A DNA stretch of 41,348 nucleotides, from contig CAJUNR010000036.1 of the NCBI GenBank assembly GCA_910587765.1, positions 1 through 41,348 on the forward strand, given 5' to 3'. This DNA is from an uncultured Lachnospiraceae bacterium. Lineage in GTDB: Bacteria; Bacillota; Clostridia; Lachnospirales; Lachnospiraceae. The position numbers were made by a program, and so were the translations under genes. Below are positions 23,027-30,135 of the stretch, piece by piece (position 1 is the stretch's first letter; each line of letters begins with the position of its first letter). The notes under the pieces are model-generated. The model had not been told where the DNA came from. It searched no databases and was given only the letters and a program-made list of their open reading frames with translations.

Positions 23027-24556
23027 ATGACTTTGCTGGAAATGAGTTTTTCCGGAACTGTTTTTATGATTGCGGTTGTGATGATTCGGGCGGCAGCAAT
23101 CAATCGTCTGCCTAAAAAAACGTTTCTTGTTTTGTGGGAAATGGTGCTTTTAAGGCTGATTCTTCCATTTGCGATTCCGTCTGCGTTCAGTATCTACACG
23201 TTTATGAACGACCGTATATCTGCGCCCGCTTTTTTAGAAGCAGAAGCAGATCATGTTATCTCCGCCGTATCACGGGAATATTTTGTGATGGTACCGGGCA
23301 TGGAGCAGCCGGCAGCAAATATCCCGTCTGTTTCTGTCTGGTTTGTTGTCTGGTGTACGGGAATGATACTCTTTGCCGCATTTTTCATGGTATCCTATTT
23401 CCGCTGCCGGATGGAGTTCCGGACAGCTTTGCCGGTCAAGAATGCCTATACGGAACAATGGATAAAAGAACGCCCTCTAAAACGGCGCATTTCGATCAAA
23501 CAATCGGATCGAATTTCCACCCCGCTGACGTATGGCGTTTTCCACCCTGTTATTTTAATGCCCAGGCAAACGGATTGGGAGAATATCAATCAGTTACAAT
23601 ATATTTTCTCACATGAATATGTGCATATTTCCCGTTTTGACACCATTGCAAAGCTGATTGCCGCATATGCCCTTTGTATCCACTGGTTCAATCCTTTCGT
23701 CTGGGTAATGTACCTTCTTTTCAACCGTGACATGGAGCTGGCATGTGATGAAAGCGTTATCAGGCAATTTGGCGATGAATCGAAATCTGCCTATTCGCTG
23801 ATGCTGATCCATATGGAAGCAACGAAAAGCGGGCTGTCACCGCTCTGTAATAATTTCAGCAGAAATGCTGCTGAGGAAAGGATTACCGCAATTATGAGCA
23901 CGAAACGAACGACAAAGATTGCTCTTTTATCTGCCTGCCTGATCGTACTGGTCACCGCTGGTTTGTTTGCCACGTCCGCAGCCGCTTCGACGGAGCACAG
24001 AACGAAAAATACGCCTGCCGTCAATGCCCCCAAAACAAACACAGGTGATATTACGTCAGATAAAAACGCTATGACGATTATCCATGAAAGCGCAGACATT
24101 CTTCACTACGAGGACGGCGCACCTTATATCCACGATATCCTTACGAACCATACCGACAGCACCATTGTGGAAACCCAGTATTGTATGCTGGCCTATGACG
24201 AAAACGGTTCGCCGCTAAAGCTCTATTGGAATTTCCTTGACAGCAGCTCGGAAAGCAGCTTTGAAAATATTGTTCGGACAAAGACCAACCTTTTGCCCAA
24301 TCAAACCGGGGAATATCGCGGCGGCTGGTCATTATATGACGGTGAAATCATGGAAGACTTTCCGAAAGTCGGGAAAGGCGAAGCGAATCGGGCCGCATAT
24401 TCACTGCTCTGTTTAAAGCAGGTTGTTTTTGAAGACGGCGCCGTTTGGAATAACCCCAACTATGAAAACTGGTTTATGACATATGCCGGAAAAGAAATGG
24501 ATATAGAGGAATTACAAAACTATTATCCATATGAATACACGATCGAAACAGTCTGA
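23027..24556 (+). CDS. BlaR1-like M56 membrane metalloprotease sensor
   Basis: 509 residues from the ATG at 23027, with GAGGTGAT directly upstream. Several TM helices lie in residues ~1-125. The M56 zinc protease motif is SHEYVHISRFDTIAKL (HExxH, residues ~200-205) with the distal RDMELACDESVI supplying the third ligand. Another TM helix follows at ~300 (IALLSACLIVLVTAGLFAT). The C-terminal extracellular ~190 residues are not the penicillin-binding domain of BlaR1; they resemble a DUF5780-type beta domain (LTNHTDSTIVETQYCMLAYDENGSPL). So the inducer is probably not a beta-lactam. It works with the preceding BlaI-type repressor. Confidence 0.88.
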   Translation: MTLLEMSFSGTVFMIAVVMIRAAAINRLPKKTFLVLWEMVLLRLILPFAIPSAFSIYTFMNDRISAPAFLEAEADHVISAVSREYFVMVPGMEQPAANIPSVSVWFVVWCTGMILFAAFFMVSYFRCRMEFRTALPVKNAYTEQWIKERPLKRRISIKQSDRISTPLTYGVFHPVILMPRQTDWENINQLQYIFSHEYVHISRFDTIAKLIAAYALCIHWFNPFVWVMYLLFNRDMELACDESVIRQFGDESKSAYSLMLIHMEATKSGLSPLCNNFSRNAAEERITAIMSTKRTTKIALLSACLIVLVTAGLFATSAAASTEHRTKNTPAVNAPKTNTGDITSDKNAMTIIHESADILHYEDGAPYIHDILTNHTDSTIVETQYCMLAYDENGSPLKLYWNFLDSSSESSFENIVRTKTNLLPNQTGEYRGGWSLYDGEIMEDFPKVGKGEANRAAYSLLCLKQVVFEDGAVWNNPNYENWFMTYAGKEMDIEELQNYYPYEYTIETV

Positions 24557-24593
24557 ACACAGTCGTTCCTTTTCACACCCAGGCCACCCGGAC

Positions 24594-24747
24594 GCCCGAT
24601 GCGGGCAGCTCATCCTTCCAGACCCCGCTTGCGCTTAATGAAGGGACGCAGCGGTACTCTAATCCCCGCAGGGCACTAAGGCACGTTTTGTGCCTTAGTG
24701 TCAGCGCCCTTCAATGGGTCTTTCAGGATGAGCTGTCCGCATCAGGC
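24594..24747. repeat. 154-bp imperfect palindrome with nested hairpins
   Basis: The outer arms 24594-24616 (GCCCGATGCGGGCAGCTCATCCT minus its first mismatches) and 24725-24747 pair over about 22 positions. Inside, AGACCC (24620) pairs with GGGTCT (24716), TGAAGGG (24639) with CCCTTCA (24707), and CACTAAGGCAC-GTTTT-GTGCCTTAGTG (24674-24700) is a perfect 11-bp hairpin. It fills much of the 346-bp gap between the M56 and TraX-like genes and contains no gene. It may be a structured RNA, a terminator complex or a small mobile palindrome. Confidence 0.65.
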
Positions 24748-24781
24748 TGAAACCGGCGTAGGTGCAAAAAGTAACATACCG

Positions 24782-24861
24782 TCCACGTTGATGAACAAAA
24801 AGTATAAGAAAATGTTTTCATTTTGAAGGAAACGGATATATAATAAGACAACGACAAATTG
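24782..24861 (+). repeat. 80-bp promoter module, copy 1
   Basis: Aligned without gaps to 40031-40110, it differs at 13 of 80 positions. It contains GATGAAC...AAGTATAAGAAA, the near-dyad TTTCATTTTGAAGGAAA, TATATAATAA and CGACAAATTG. TATAAT is a plausible -10 about 50 bases before the TraX-like ATG, with no good -35, which suggests an activator or alternative factor. Confidence 0.75.
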
Positions 24862-24902
24862 CTTATAAAAATAATCCTAAGATTGGCAGGAGAAGATTGA
24901 AA

Positions 24903-25649
24903 ATGAAATTACAATTGCGCTTGAATGCAAATCATTTAAAATTGATTGCGATTGTTGCTATGACAATCGACCATGTATGTGATTTGATTTATCCCGGTTT
25001 TCCAGCTGAATCGGGAGCAATCGGCTTACATATTGTCGGACGTCTGACCGCTCCGGTTATGTGGTTTTTCGTGTGTGAGGGATATCATTACACTCATAAT
25101 GTAAAAAAATATATGCTGCGAATGGGAGTTTTTGCCGTCATTTCTCATTTTGCCTATTGTTTTGCATTCGGAATCAATCCAATTCCATTCAGCACAGGGA
25201 TTTTTAATCAGACAAGCGTCATGTACCCGCTTTTTGTCGCAGTTTTAGTCCTGTGGCTGCAGGATAATGATCTGCCAATGAAGAATTGGGTAAAGAATAC
25301 AATGATCTTTGTATTGGTTTGGAGCGCTTTCCCCGCAGACTGGAGCTGCATAGCAGTATTGGCAATATTGGAGATGTATAAGAAAAGGGGAAACTTAAAA
25401 GCGCAGATGAAAGAAATGTTTCTGTATGTTGCATTATATGCGGCGGTTTCGTTCTTTTTTGTAAACAAGGTTTACGCTTTGGTGCAGATTGGCGTTTTGC
25501 TGGTCTATCCTGTGTTAAAGCTGTACAATGGCGAAAAGGGGAAAGCAAAATGGATGAAATGGTTTTTCTATCTATATTACCCCATCCATTTGATTATTAT
25601 TGGAGTGCTTCGTATCTGTATTTATGGGGATATCCGTTTATTGTTTTAG
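24903..25649 (+). CDS. TraX-family membrane protein
   Basis: 248 residues; the ATG at 24903 is ten bases from AGGAG, while the in-frame TTG at 24897 is only four. About eight hydrophobic helices. The opening LNANHLKLIAIVAMTIDHVCDLIYPG is the TraX signature, including the conserved Asp-His. F-plasmid TraX acetylates the pilin N-terminus, but the chromosomal Bacillota members lie outside conjugation loci and are probably membrane acyltransferases of unknown substrate. No conjugation gene is nearby. Its promoter belongs to the repeated 80-bp module. Confidence 0.85.
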   Translation: MKLQLRLNANHLKLIAIVAMTIDHVCDLIYPGFPAESGAIGLHIVGRLTAPVMWFFVCEGYHYTHNVKKYMLRMGVFAVISHFAYCFAFGINPIPFSTGIFNQTSVMYPLFVAVLVLWLQDNDLPMKNWVKNTMIFVLVWSAFPADWSCIAVLAILEMYKKRGNLKAQMKEMFLYVALYAAVSFFFVNKVYALVQIGVLLVYPVLKLYNGEKGKAKWMKWFFYLYYPIHLIIIGVLRICIYGDIRLLF

Positions 25650-25786
25650 CGAAGGATAAAACAGCTTGACAATAAGTGTTTCTGAGGGATTGTTCCGGCG
25701 AAAATCGTAGGTAAACGGAACATAAGTCCCAAACCGGAGATTGCAGACCGGGCATCTATGGAGCTCAGCCAAAGCACAGGAAAATA

Positions 25787-25818
25787 ATGGGACTCCCGGC
25801 TTGCCCGGGAAGTCCCAT
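25787..25818. terminator. Strong hairpin after the TraX-like gene
   Basis: ATGGGACTCCCGG and CCGGG-A-AGTCCCAT pair over 13 bp with one bulged base and a five-base loop. It sits in the 265-bp gap between the TraX-like gene and the convergent flavin-binding gene. No T-run follows directly, but GGGCGTTTTTTG at about 25856 may act as a second stop signal. Nothing else was seen in the gap. Confidence 0.45.
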
Positions 25819-25914
25819 CGGAACCGTACGCCGACCTTCTCCATGATTACTGCCGGGCGTTTTTTGACTCCAAAGCATGACAGCCGGCTTTATCTGCATG
25901 ATATCCGCCCGGAC

Positions 25915-26307
25915 TTAGAACTTCACAATCTGCGGCTCATGTGTAAAGGAACTGATAGTCGCCGTAGCGTTCCGAAAATAAAACACCTGCGTATTGCCGT
26001 CATCCGCAGCATACATCTTCTGCAAAGCCGGATAGGCGTCCAGCATGGACTGCCTTGCCTCCAACCGGTCGTCCTCGATCAATTCCCCGGCAATGCGGAG
26101 CCACTCGCCGTTTTTAAAGGCGCAGATCTCTGCTTTCGGATTTGCCATAAGCTGTTTCGACACCTCTTTGACCCTGCCGGTCTGAATGTACAGCCTTCCT
26201 TCAAAAATGTGAGCCGTTCCGAAGGGCCGTACTCTCGGCTGATCTCCCTCCACCGTCGCCAGATAATAAGTCTGCGCATCCTTTAAAAATTTTACTACAT
26301 TTTCCAT
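25915..26307 (-). CDS. Pyridoxamine 5'-phosphate oxidase-like flavin-binding protein
   Basis: 130 residues. The opening VVKFLKDAQTYYLATVEGDQPRVRPFG and RLYIQTGRVKEVSKQLMANPKAEICAF are the usual first strands of the FMN-binding split barrel in the YhbP/Pdx-like group; WLRIAGELIEDDRLEARQSMLD follows as the exchange loop. The role is probably flavin-dependent reduction, or binding only. GGAGG lies nine bases before the ATG. The gene stands alone between convergent TraX and upstream MATE genes. Confidence 0.85.
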   Translation of the reverse strand: MENVVKFLKDAQTYYLATVEGDQPRVRPFGTAHIFEGRLYIQTGRVKEVSKQLMANPKAEICAFKNGEWLRIAGELIEDDRLEARQSMLDAYPALQKMYAADDGNTQVFYFRNATATISSFTHEPQIVKF

Positions 26308-26424
26308 TCCAGTTACCTCCGTAAATTAAATTTGTCACTGGCTCCATTATATATTTCACCATGAAAAAATACAGATGGATTTTGGAAAATACGTTCCGCC
26401 CCGGAAACCTTCCGCCCCCGCCGC

Positions 26425-27777
26425 TTATCGCGGCGCGGCAGGCAAACTCAGCTTTTTGTATGTGTTGACATACAAAACAGCCGCAAGCAATATCGAAAGA
26501 ATGTCGGCTACCGGCTGCGCCCAAACTAACCCGGTAAGTCCTAAGACTGCTTTCAGAATGAACAGGGCGGGAATGAAAATAATTCCCTGTCTGCTCAGAT
26601 TGATCACCAGCGAAGCCGTGGCTGCCCCCATAGCCTGTAAAGCGTTGGTGAGGACATAGAACACGCCGAACAGGAAACTCGTCGTAAGTAAAATTTTCGC
26701 AAACCGGACGGCATAATCAAAGGCGGTGGCGTCGGTTAAAAACGCACTGACAATCTGGTTCGTAAACAGAAAGCAGATCACGGTCAACATAACGCCTAAG
26801 ATCAAGGAAAAAATGATCGAGAACTGAAACACGTCCCTGAACCGTTTCCATAGCTTTGCGCCTACACAATATCCCAGCAGAGGCTGTACGCCCTGCCCCA
26901 GCCCAATACATACCATGCCTGTTATCGTTACAACTTTCATCGCAACACCCATTCCGGCAATCGCCATATCGCCGTATTCTGCCATTTGGCTGTTGATAAT
27001 GATTTGTGAAACGCTCATCAGCATAGAGCCTAATGCAGCGGGTACGCCAATGGCAAGCACGCTGCTGCAAACCTTTTCCCTTAAGGTAAAATCTTTCAGC
27101 CGGACACTAAGGCTTGATTTTCCACGGAGAAAATAGGAAATGTAATACCCTGCCCCGATCACGTTCCCGATCACGGTGGCGATAGCAGCCCCGGCGATAT
27201 TCCACCCAAAACCTAAAATCATAATGGTGTCAAGAACTACGTTCAGCAAGTTTCCTAAAAGCTGCCCCATACAAGCCCGCCCTGATTCTCCCTCTGTACG
27301 GATTACATTGGCGTAACAGTTGGAGATAAGCACAAAAGGCCCGCTGCATACAACAATCATTAGATAGGTTTTCGCTAAATCCCATGTATCGGAACTTGCC
27401 CCGATAAGGGAAAGTATCTGCTCCATAAAAATCAAGAACAGAGCCGCCATAACCACACCCACAATCACGCAGCCCCACATACAGAAAGAGCATACTTTCT
27501 TTGCATAGTCCTTTCTTCCCTCTCCCAACGCACGGGAGATAACCGAAGTGCCGCCCATTCCGAACACGGTTCCTAGTGCCATAAATATCAGAAATACAGG
27601 CGTTGCAAGGGAAACTGCGGCAACCTGTAATGCGTCATGGGTCTGACCGATAAAGAATGTATCAGCCAGATTGTAGACTAATACCATGAGCATAGCCGCC
27701 ATAGCGGGCAAGGCATTCTTGAATACTGCTTTGGGTACGGGCATTGATTCAAATACTTCCAGTGATTTCTGTTCCAT
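26425..27777 (-). CDS. MATE-family multidrug/cation antiporter
   Basis: 450 residues with 12 predicted helices in two halves. The MATE motifs are visible: PAMAAMLMVLVYNLADTFFIG in helix 1 and the matching GVPAALGSMLMSVSQIIINSQMA in helix 7. These pumps export cationic drugs and metabolites with Na+ or H+ import. AAGGAGG precedes the ATG. It lies downstream of a marR gene on the same strand, separated by a terminator-like hairpin and by a further copy of the shared promoter motif, so MarR repression of the pump is likely. Confidence 0.93.
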   Translation of the reverse strand: MEQKSLEVFESMPVPKAVFKNALPAMAAMLMVLVYNLADTFFIGQTHDALQVAAVSLATPVFLIFMALGTVFGMGGTSVISRALGEGRKDYAKKVCSFCMWGCVIVGVVMAALFLIFMEQILSLIGASSDTWDLAKTYLMIVVCSGPFVLISNCYANVIRTEGESGRACMGQLLGNLLNVVLDTIMILGFGWNIAGAAIATVIGNVIGAGYYISYFLRGKSSLSVRLKDFTLREKVCSSVLAIGVPAALGSMLMSVSQIIINSQMAEYGDMAIAGMGVAMKVVTITGMVCIGLGQGVQPLLGYCVGAKLWKRFRDVFQFSIIFSLILGVMLTVICFLFTNQIVSAFLTDATAFDYAVRFAKILLTTSFLFGVFYVLTNALQAMGAATASLVINLSRQGIIFIPALFILKAVLGLTGLVWAQPVADILSILLAAVLYVNTYKKLSLPAAPR

Positions 27778-27813
27778 AAATTTTCCTCCTTATATGCTTG
27801 TCAAAAGCAAGCT

Positions 27814-27914
27814 ATTGAATTGATTTTATAAATACCCGCTTTATAACGGGTTTCTATCAACGGCAATCCTCTTTTTGATTCTTCATCAGCCTTTTATGAA
27901 AGCACGCTATCAAT
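27814..27914 (-). promoter_or_regulatory. MATE control region with MarR-type motif copies
   Basis: AAAGCACGCTATCAA (27899-27913) repeats the sequence found in the marR promoter (28421-28435, AAAGCACGCTGTCAA), and AAAGCAAGCTATTGAA (27814-27829) is a looser copy. On the minus strand the first supplies a TTGATA -35. A small ACCCG/CGGGT hairpin (27834-27851) lies between. The repeated motif is the probable MarR site. Confidence 0.55.
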
Positions 27915-27923
27915 TTGTTAGGG

Positions 27924-27955
27924 ATAAATGCCCGCAGGCTTGGGCGGGCATTTAT
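27924..27955 (-). terminator. marR terminator
   Basis: ATAAATGCCCGC and GCGGGCATTTAT form a perfect 12-bp stem with an eight-base loop. The 5' arm (minus strand) overlaps the last codon of marR. The A/T-rich outer part gives a short U-tract on the minus strand. Confidence 0.7.
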
Positions 27956-28377
27956 TTCATGTTCTTGTATATCCTTTGGAGCAGACTGTGAAACGTGGTC
28001 TGTTCTTCTTCAGACAGTCCGTGAAACATGGTTTGTTCCACTTTTCTGCTATTCTGTATAGCGTCCTGGCAGCATTTTTCACCTGCCGGAGTAATTCGGA
28101 CAAGTTTCATTCGCTTGTCGTTTGGGTCGGTAAAACAGTCAACCAGTTTCTTTAATGCAAGCCTGTTTACGATTCCGGCGCAGGTGGATTGTGCCACTCC
28201 TAAAATACGTTCCAGTTCTTTGAATGAATACGTCTTTTCGTCTTTTTCATTCAGTGAAAGCAGCACCCATACCTGAACCATAGTCAAGTCGTTCTGACGC
28301 AGGGAATTATTTGCCTGTCTTTCGATTGCGTCATGGAGCTGTTTTATGAGTTGCCCGCTGGTAAGGTTATCGTTCAA
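27952..28377 (-). CDS. MarR-family transcriptional regulator
   Basis: 141 residues from the TTG at 28377 (MNDNLTSGQL), chosen because AAAGGAGGTG lies seven bases upstream; an upstream TTG at 28401 would put the site inside the gene. The winged helix covers residues ~35-100: LTMVQVWVLLSLNEKDEKTYSFKELERILGVAQSTCAGIVNRLALKKLVDCFTDPNDKRMKLVRITPAG, with DKRMK in the wing as usual. The flanking helices form the dimer interface. It probably represses itself and the MATE pump downstream, through a motif in both promoters. The ligand is unknown. Confidence 0.9.
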   Translation of the reverse strand: MNDNLTSGQLIKQLHDAIERQANNSLRQNDLTMVQVWVLLSLNEKDEKTYSFKELERILGVAQSTCAGIVNRLALKKLVDCFTDPNDKRMKLVRITPAGEKCCQDAIQNSRKVEQTMFHGLSEEEQTTFHSLLQRIYKNMK

Positions 28378-28406
28378 TTCAGCACCTCCTTTCCCTTTCA
28401 AGAAGT

Positions 28407-28435
28407 ATCATAGCATTTTAAAAGCACGCTGTCAA
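28407..28435 (-). promoter_or_regulatory. marR promoter
   Basis: On the minus strand TTGACA (28435-28430), 17-base spacer, TATGAT (28412-28407). The -35 and spacer hold the motif AAAGCACGCTGTCAA (plus-strand reading), and a further related half-site TCAATATCTTGCTTATGA follows at 28432-28449. Confidence 0.75.
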
Positions 28436-28485
28436 TATCTTGCTTATGATTTTTGAAAAAAAACAAGACGCGGCCCTCCTTCAAT

Positions 28486-28550
28486 GAAAAATGCTCTAAG
28501 AGCCGCTGCTTCTTTGCCGATCAATCGGAACCGCAAGTCTCTTAGAGCAT
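28486..28550 (-). terminator. Terminator of the lacZ-gph operon
   Basis: ATGCTCTAAGAG (28491-28502) and CTCTTAGAGCAT (28539-28550) form a perfect 12-bp stem. The 36-base loop contains a further CCGAT-CA-ATCGG hairpin. On the minus strand the stem is followed by TTTTTCATT (28490-28482), a good U-tract, 43 bases after the symporter stop. Confidence 0.75.
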
Positions 28551-28592
28551 CCATCACATCCCGCAGGACAGTGCGTTCTCCCGACCGTCCGG

Positions 28593-29975
28593 TCAGAACC
28601 TCTCCGCCTCCGTCATCTGCGCTTTCAGTTTCTCGTTCGTCTCTTCCACGTTCATCCTCGAGAGCACCAGCGTGATCACCACGTTAATGAGCAGCGGGAG
28701 CCACAGATACATAAAGTAGAGCATCTGCATACACGACTCCGGCTGTACCGCGAGCGTCTGGTCAAAGCCGCTGGCCGCCAGCATCCAGCCCGCAATGGCC
28801 GTCCCCAGGCCGCCGCCCAGCTTCACGCCCAGAGAGGTGCAGGAATACATCGTTCCGTCCACCCGCTTCTGTTTCGTCAGATAGGTGTATTCCGAACAGG
28901 AGGCGATGACCGCGTTCATGTCTCCCTGCCAGGGGCCCTGTCCCAGAGCCGCCACCGCGGTGAACAGAAGCATCAGCGGCACGCTGCCCATATAGCCCGC
29001 CACGACAACCAGCGCGCGGCCGAGCGTTCCCAGCATATAGCCTCTGAGGTTCAGCTTGTACATGCCCTTCCACCTGGCCACCAGCGTGGGCGTCACCACC
29101 AGCGCCGCGATCAGCGGTATGTTGATGGCCCAGGAAAAGACGCCGTACAGATTTTCGTTTCTCAGCACATAGGTCATGTAGTAGATTCCCATGTTCAGCA
29201 TGGCGCCGTACACCTGCTGGAGAATGTACACTCCGCAGATCATCAGGTAAAACCGGTTGGACAGCAGAAGCTTCGCCGCCGTGGCAAGTCCGTATTTTTC
29301 TTCGGCTTCCTGTTCCTTCTTGTTCCCGGATTCATTCAGCTCTTCCTCCGGCAGTTCCTTTACGGACAGCGCGGAGACGGTGTTGACCAGCAGACCGATC
29401 AGCGCGTAGATGACCGCTACCGTCCGCCAGCCCGCCGCGCCGCCTCCGAAGTACGCCACCGCCCCGATTGTGACGGACTGAATCAGAAGGCTGGTGCCGA
29501 AAGCAAAGATAAACCGGCAGGAACCCATCTGTACCCGCTCCTTGCTGTTCTTCGTCACGAGGGCGGTCAGCGCCGAGTAGGCAATGTTGTTGGCCGTATA
29601 GAATACGGCGTTCAAAAGCGTGTAGGCGATAAAGAACCAGGCGTACTGCGCCGTCTGCCCCAGATCCGCCGGAATCGCGAAGATGGCGGCCAGCGTCACC
29701 GCGCAGCCGATGTAGCCATACAGCATCCACGGCCTCGCCTTCCCCAGCCTGGTCTTCGTCTTGTCGATCATGGCGCCGAAGAAAATATCGGTGACGCCGT
29801 CAAAAAATTTGGAGGCGGCGATCAGCGAACCGACGATTCCGGGATTCAGCCCCACCGTGTTGGTCAGATAGATCATCACAAAAGAGGACAGGAATGCATA
29901 TACCACGTTTCCAGCGATATCTCCGGAACCATATCCCACTTTGTTATACCATTTTAAATATGTTTTTTCCTGCAT
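28593..29975 (-). CDS. GPH-family sugar:cation symporter
   Basis: 460 residues of the glycoside-pentoside-hexuronide:cation symporter group (MelB/LacS/GusB type). The start MQEKTYLKWYNKVGYGSGDIAGNVVYAFLSSFVMIYLTN is characteristic, as is FFDGVTDIFFGAMIDKTKTRLGKARPWMLYG, which carries the cation-binding Asp residues and the helix 2-3 loop. About 12 helices. No C-terminal IIA domain. Located 160 nt after lacZ on the same strand, so it most likely imports lactose or another galactoside. The intergenic gap holds two hairpins but no clear promoter. Confidence 0.9.
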   Translation of the reverse strand: MQEKTYLKWYNKVGYGSGDIAGNVVYAFLSSFVMIYLTNTVGLNPGIVGSLIAASKFFDGVTDIFFGAMIDKTKTRLGKARPWMLYGYIGCAVTLAAIFAIPADLGQTAQYAWFFIAYTLLNAVFYTANNIAYSALTALVTKNSKERVQMGSCRFIFAFGTSLLIQSVTIGAVAYFGGGAAGWRTVAVIYALIGLLVNTVSALSVKELPEEELNESGNKKEQEAEEKYGLATAAKLLLSNRFYLMICGVYILQQVYGAMLNMGIYYMTYVLRNENLYGVFSWAINIPLIAALVVTPTLVARWKGMYKLNLRGYMLGTLGRALVVVAGYMGSVPLMLLFTAVAALGQGPWQGDMNAVIASCSEYTYLTKQKRVDGTMYSCTSLGVKLGGGLGTAIAGWMLAASGFDQTLAVQPESCMQMLYFMYLWLPLLINVVITLVLSRMNVEETNEKLKAQMTEAERF

Positions 29976-30014
29976 ATGAAATATAAAACTCCTTTCTTAA
30001 ACCGTTTTCTATGT

Positions 30015-30078
30015 CTTATGAAACCGCACGGGTTCCATAAGCGTACATTCCGCATCTCCCGGGGATCCGTTTCCGGAT
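30015..30078 (-). promoter_or_regulatory. Two hairpins between lacZ and the symporter gene
   Basis: In the minus-strand RNA, CTTATGGAACC pairs with GGTTTCATAAG (30041-30015) over 11 bp with one G-U pair, and ATCCG-GAAA-CGGAT (30078-30065) has a GNRA tetraloop. The G-U pair exists only on the minus strand, which favours a role in the operon mRNA, such as processing or differential stability. Confidence 0.45.
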
Positions 30079-30135
30079 TTTGTGCATGCATTCGGATACC
30101 CGGGAACCGCGGATTGTCTTCCGCTTTCAGGCCGG

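Noticed and set aside
24594..24747. Palindrome considered as a tRNA or a known riboswitch
   Set aside because: No TpsiC or anticodon arm pattern and no riboswitch core that I can recognise.
25638..25844. 68-codon minus-strand frame with a CPVC pair after the TraX-like gene
   Set aside because: No ribosome binding site; it spans the strong hairpin at 25787-25818 and I recognise no family. Possibly a decayed gene, but unsupported.
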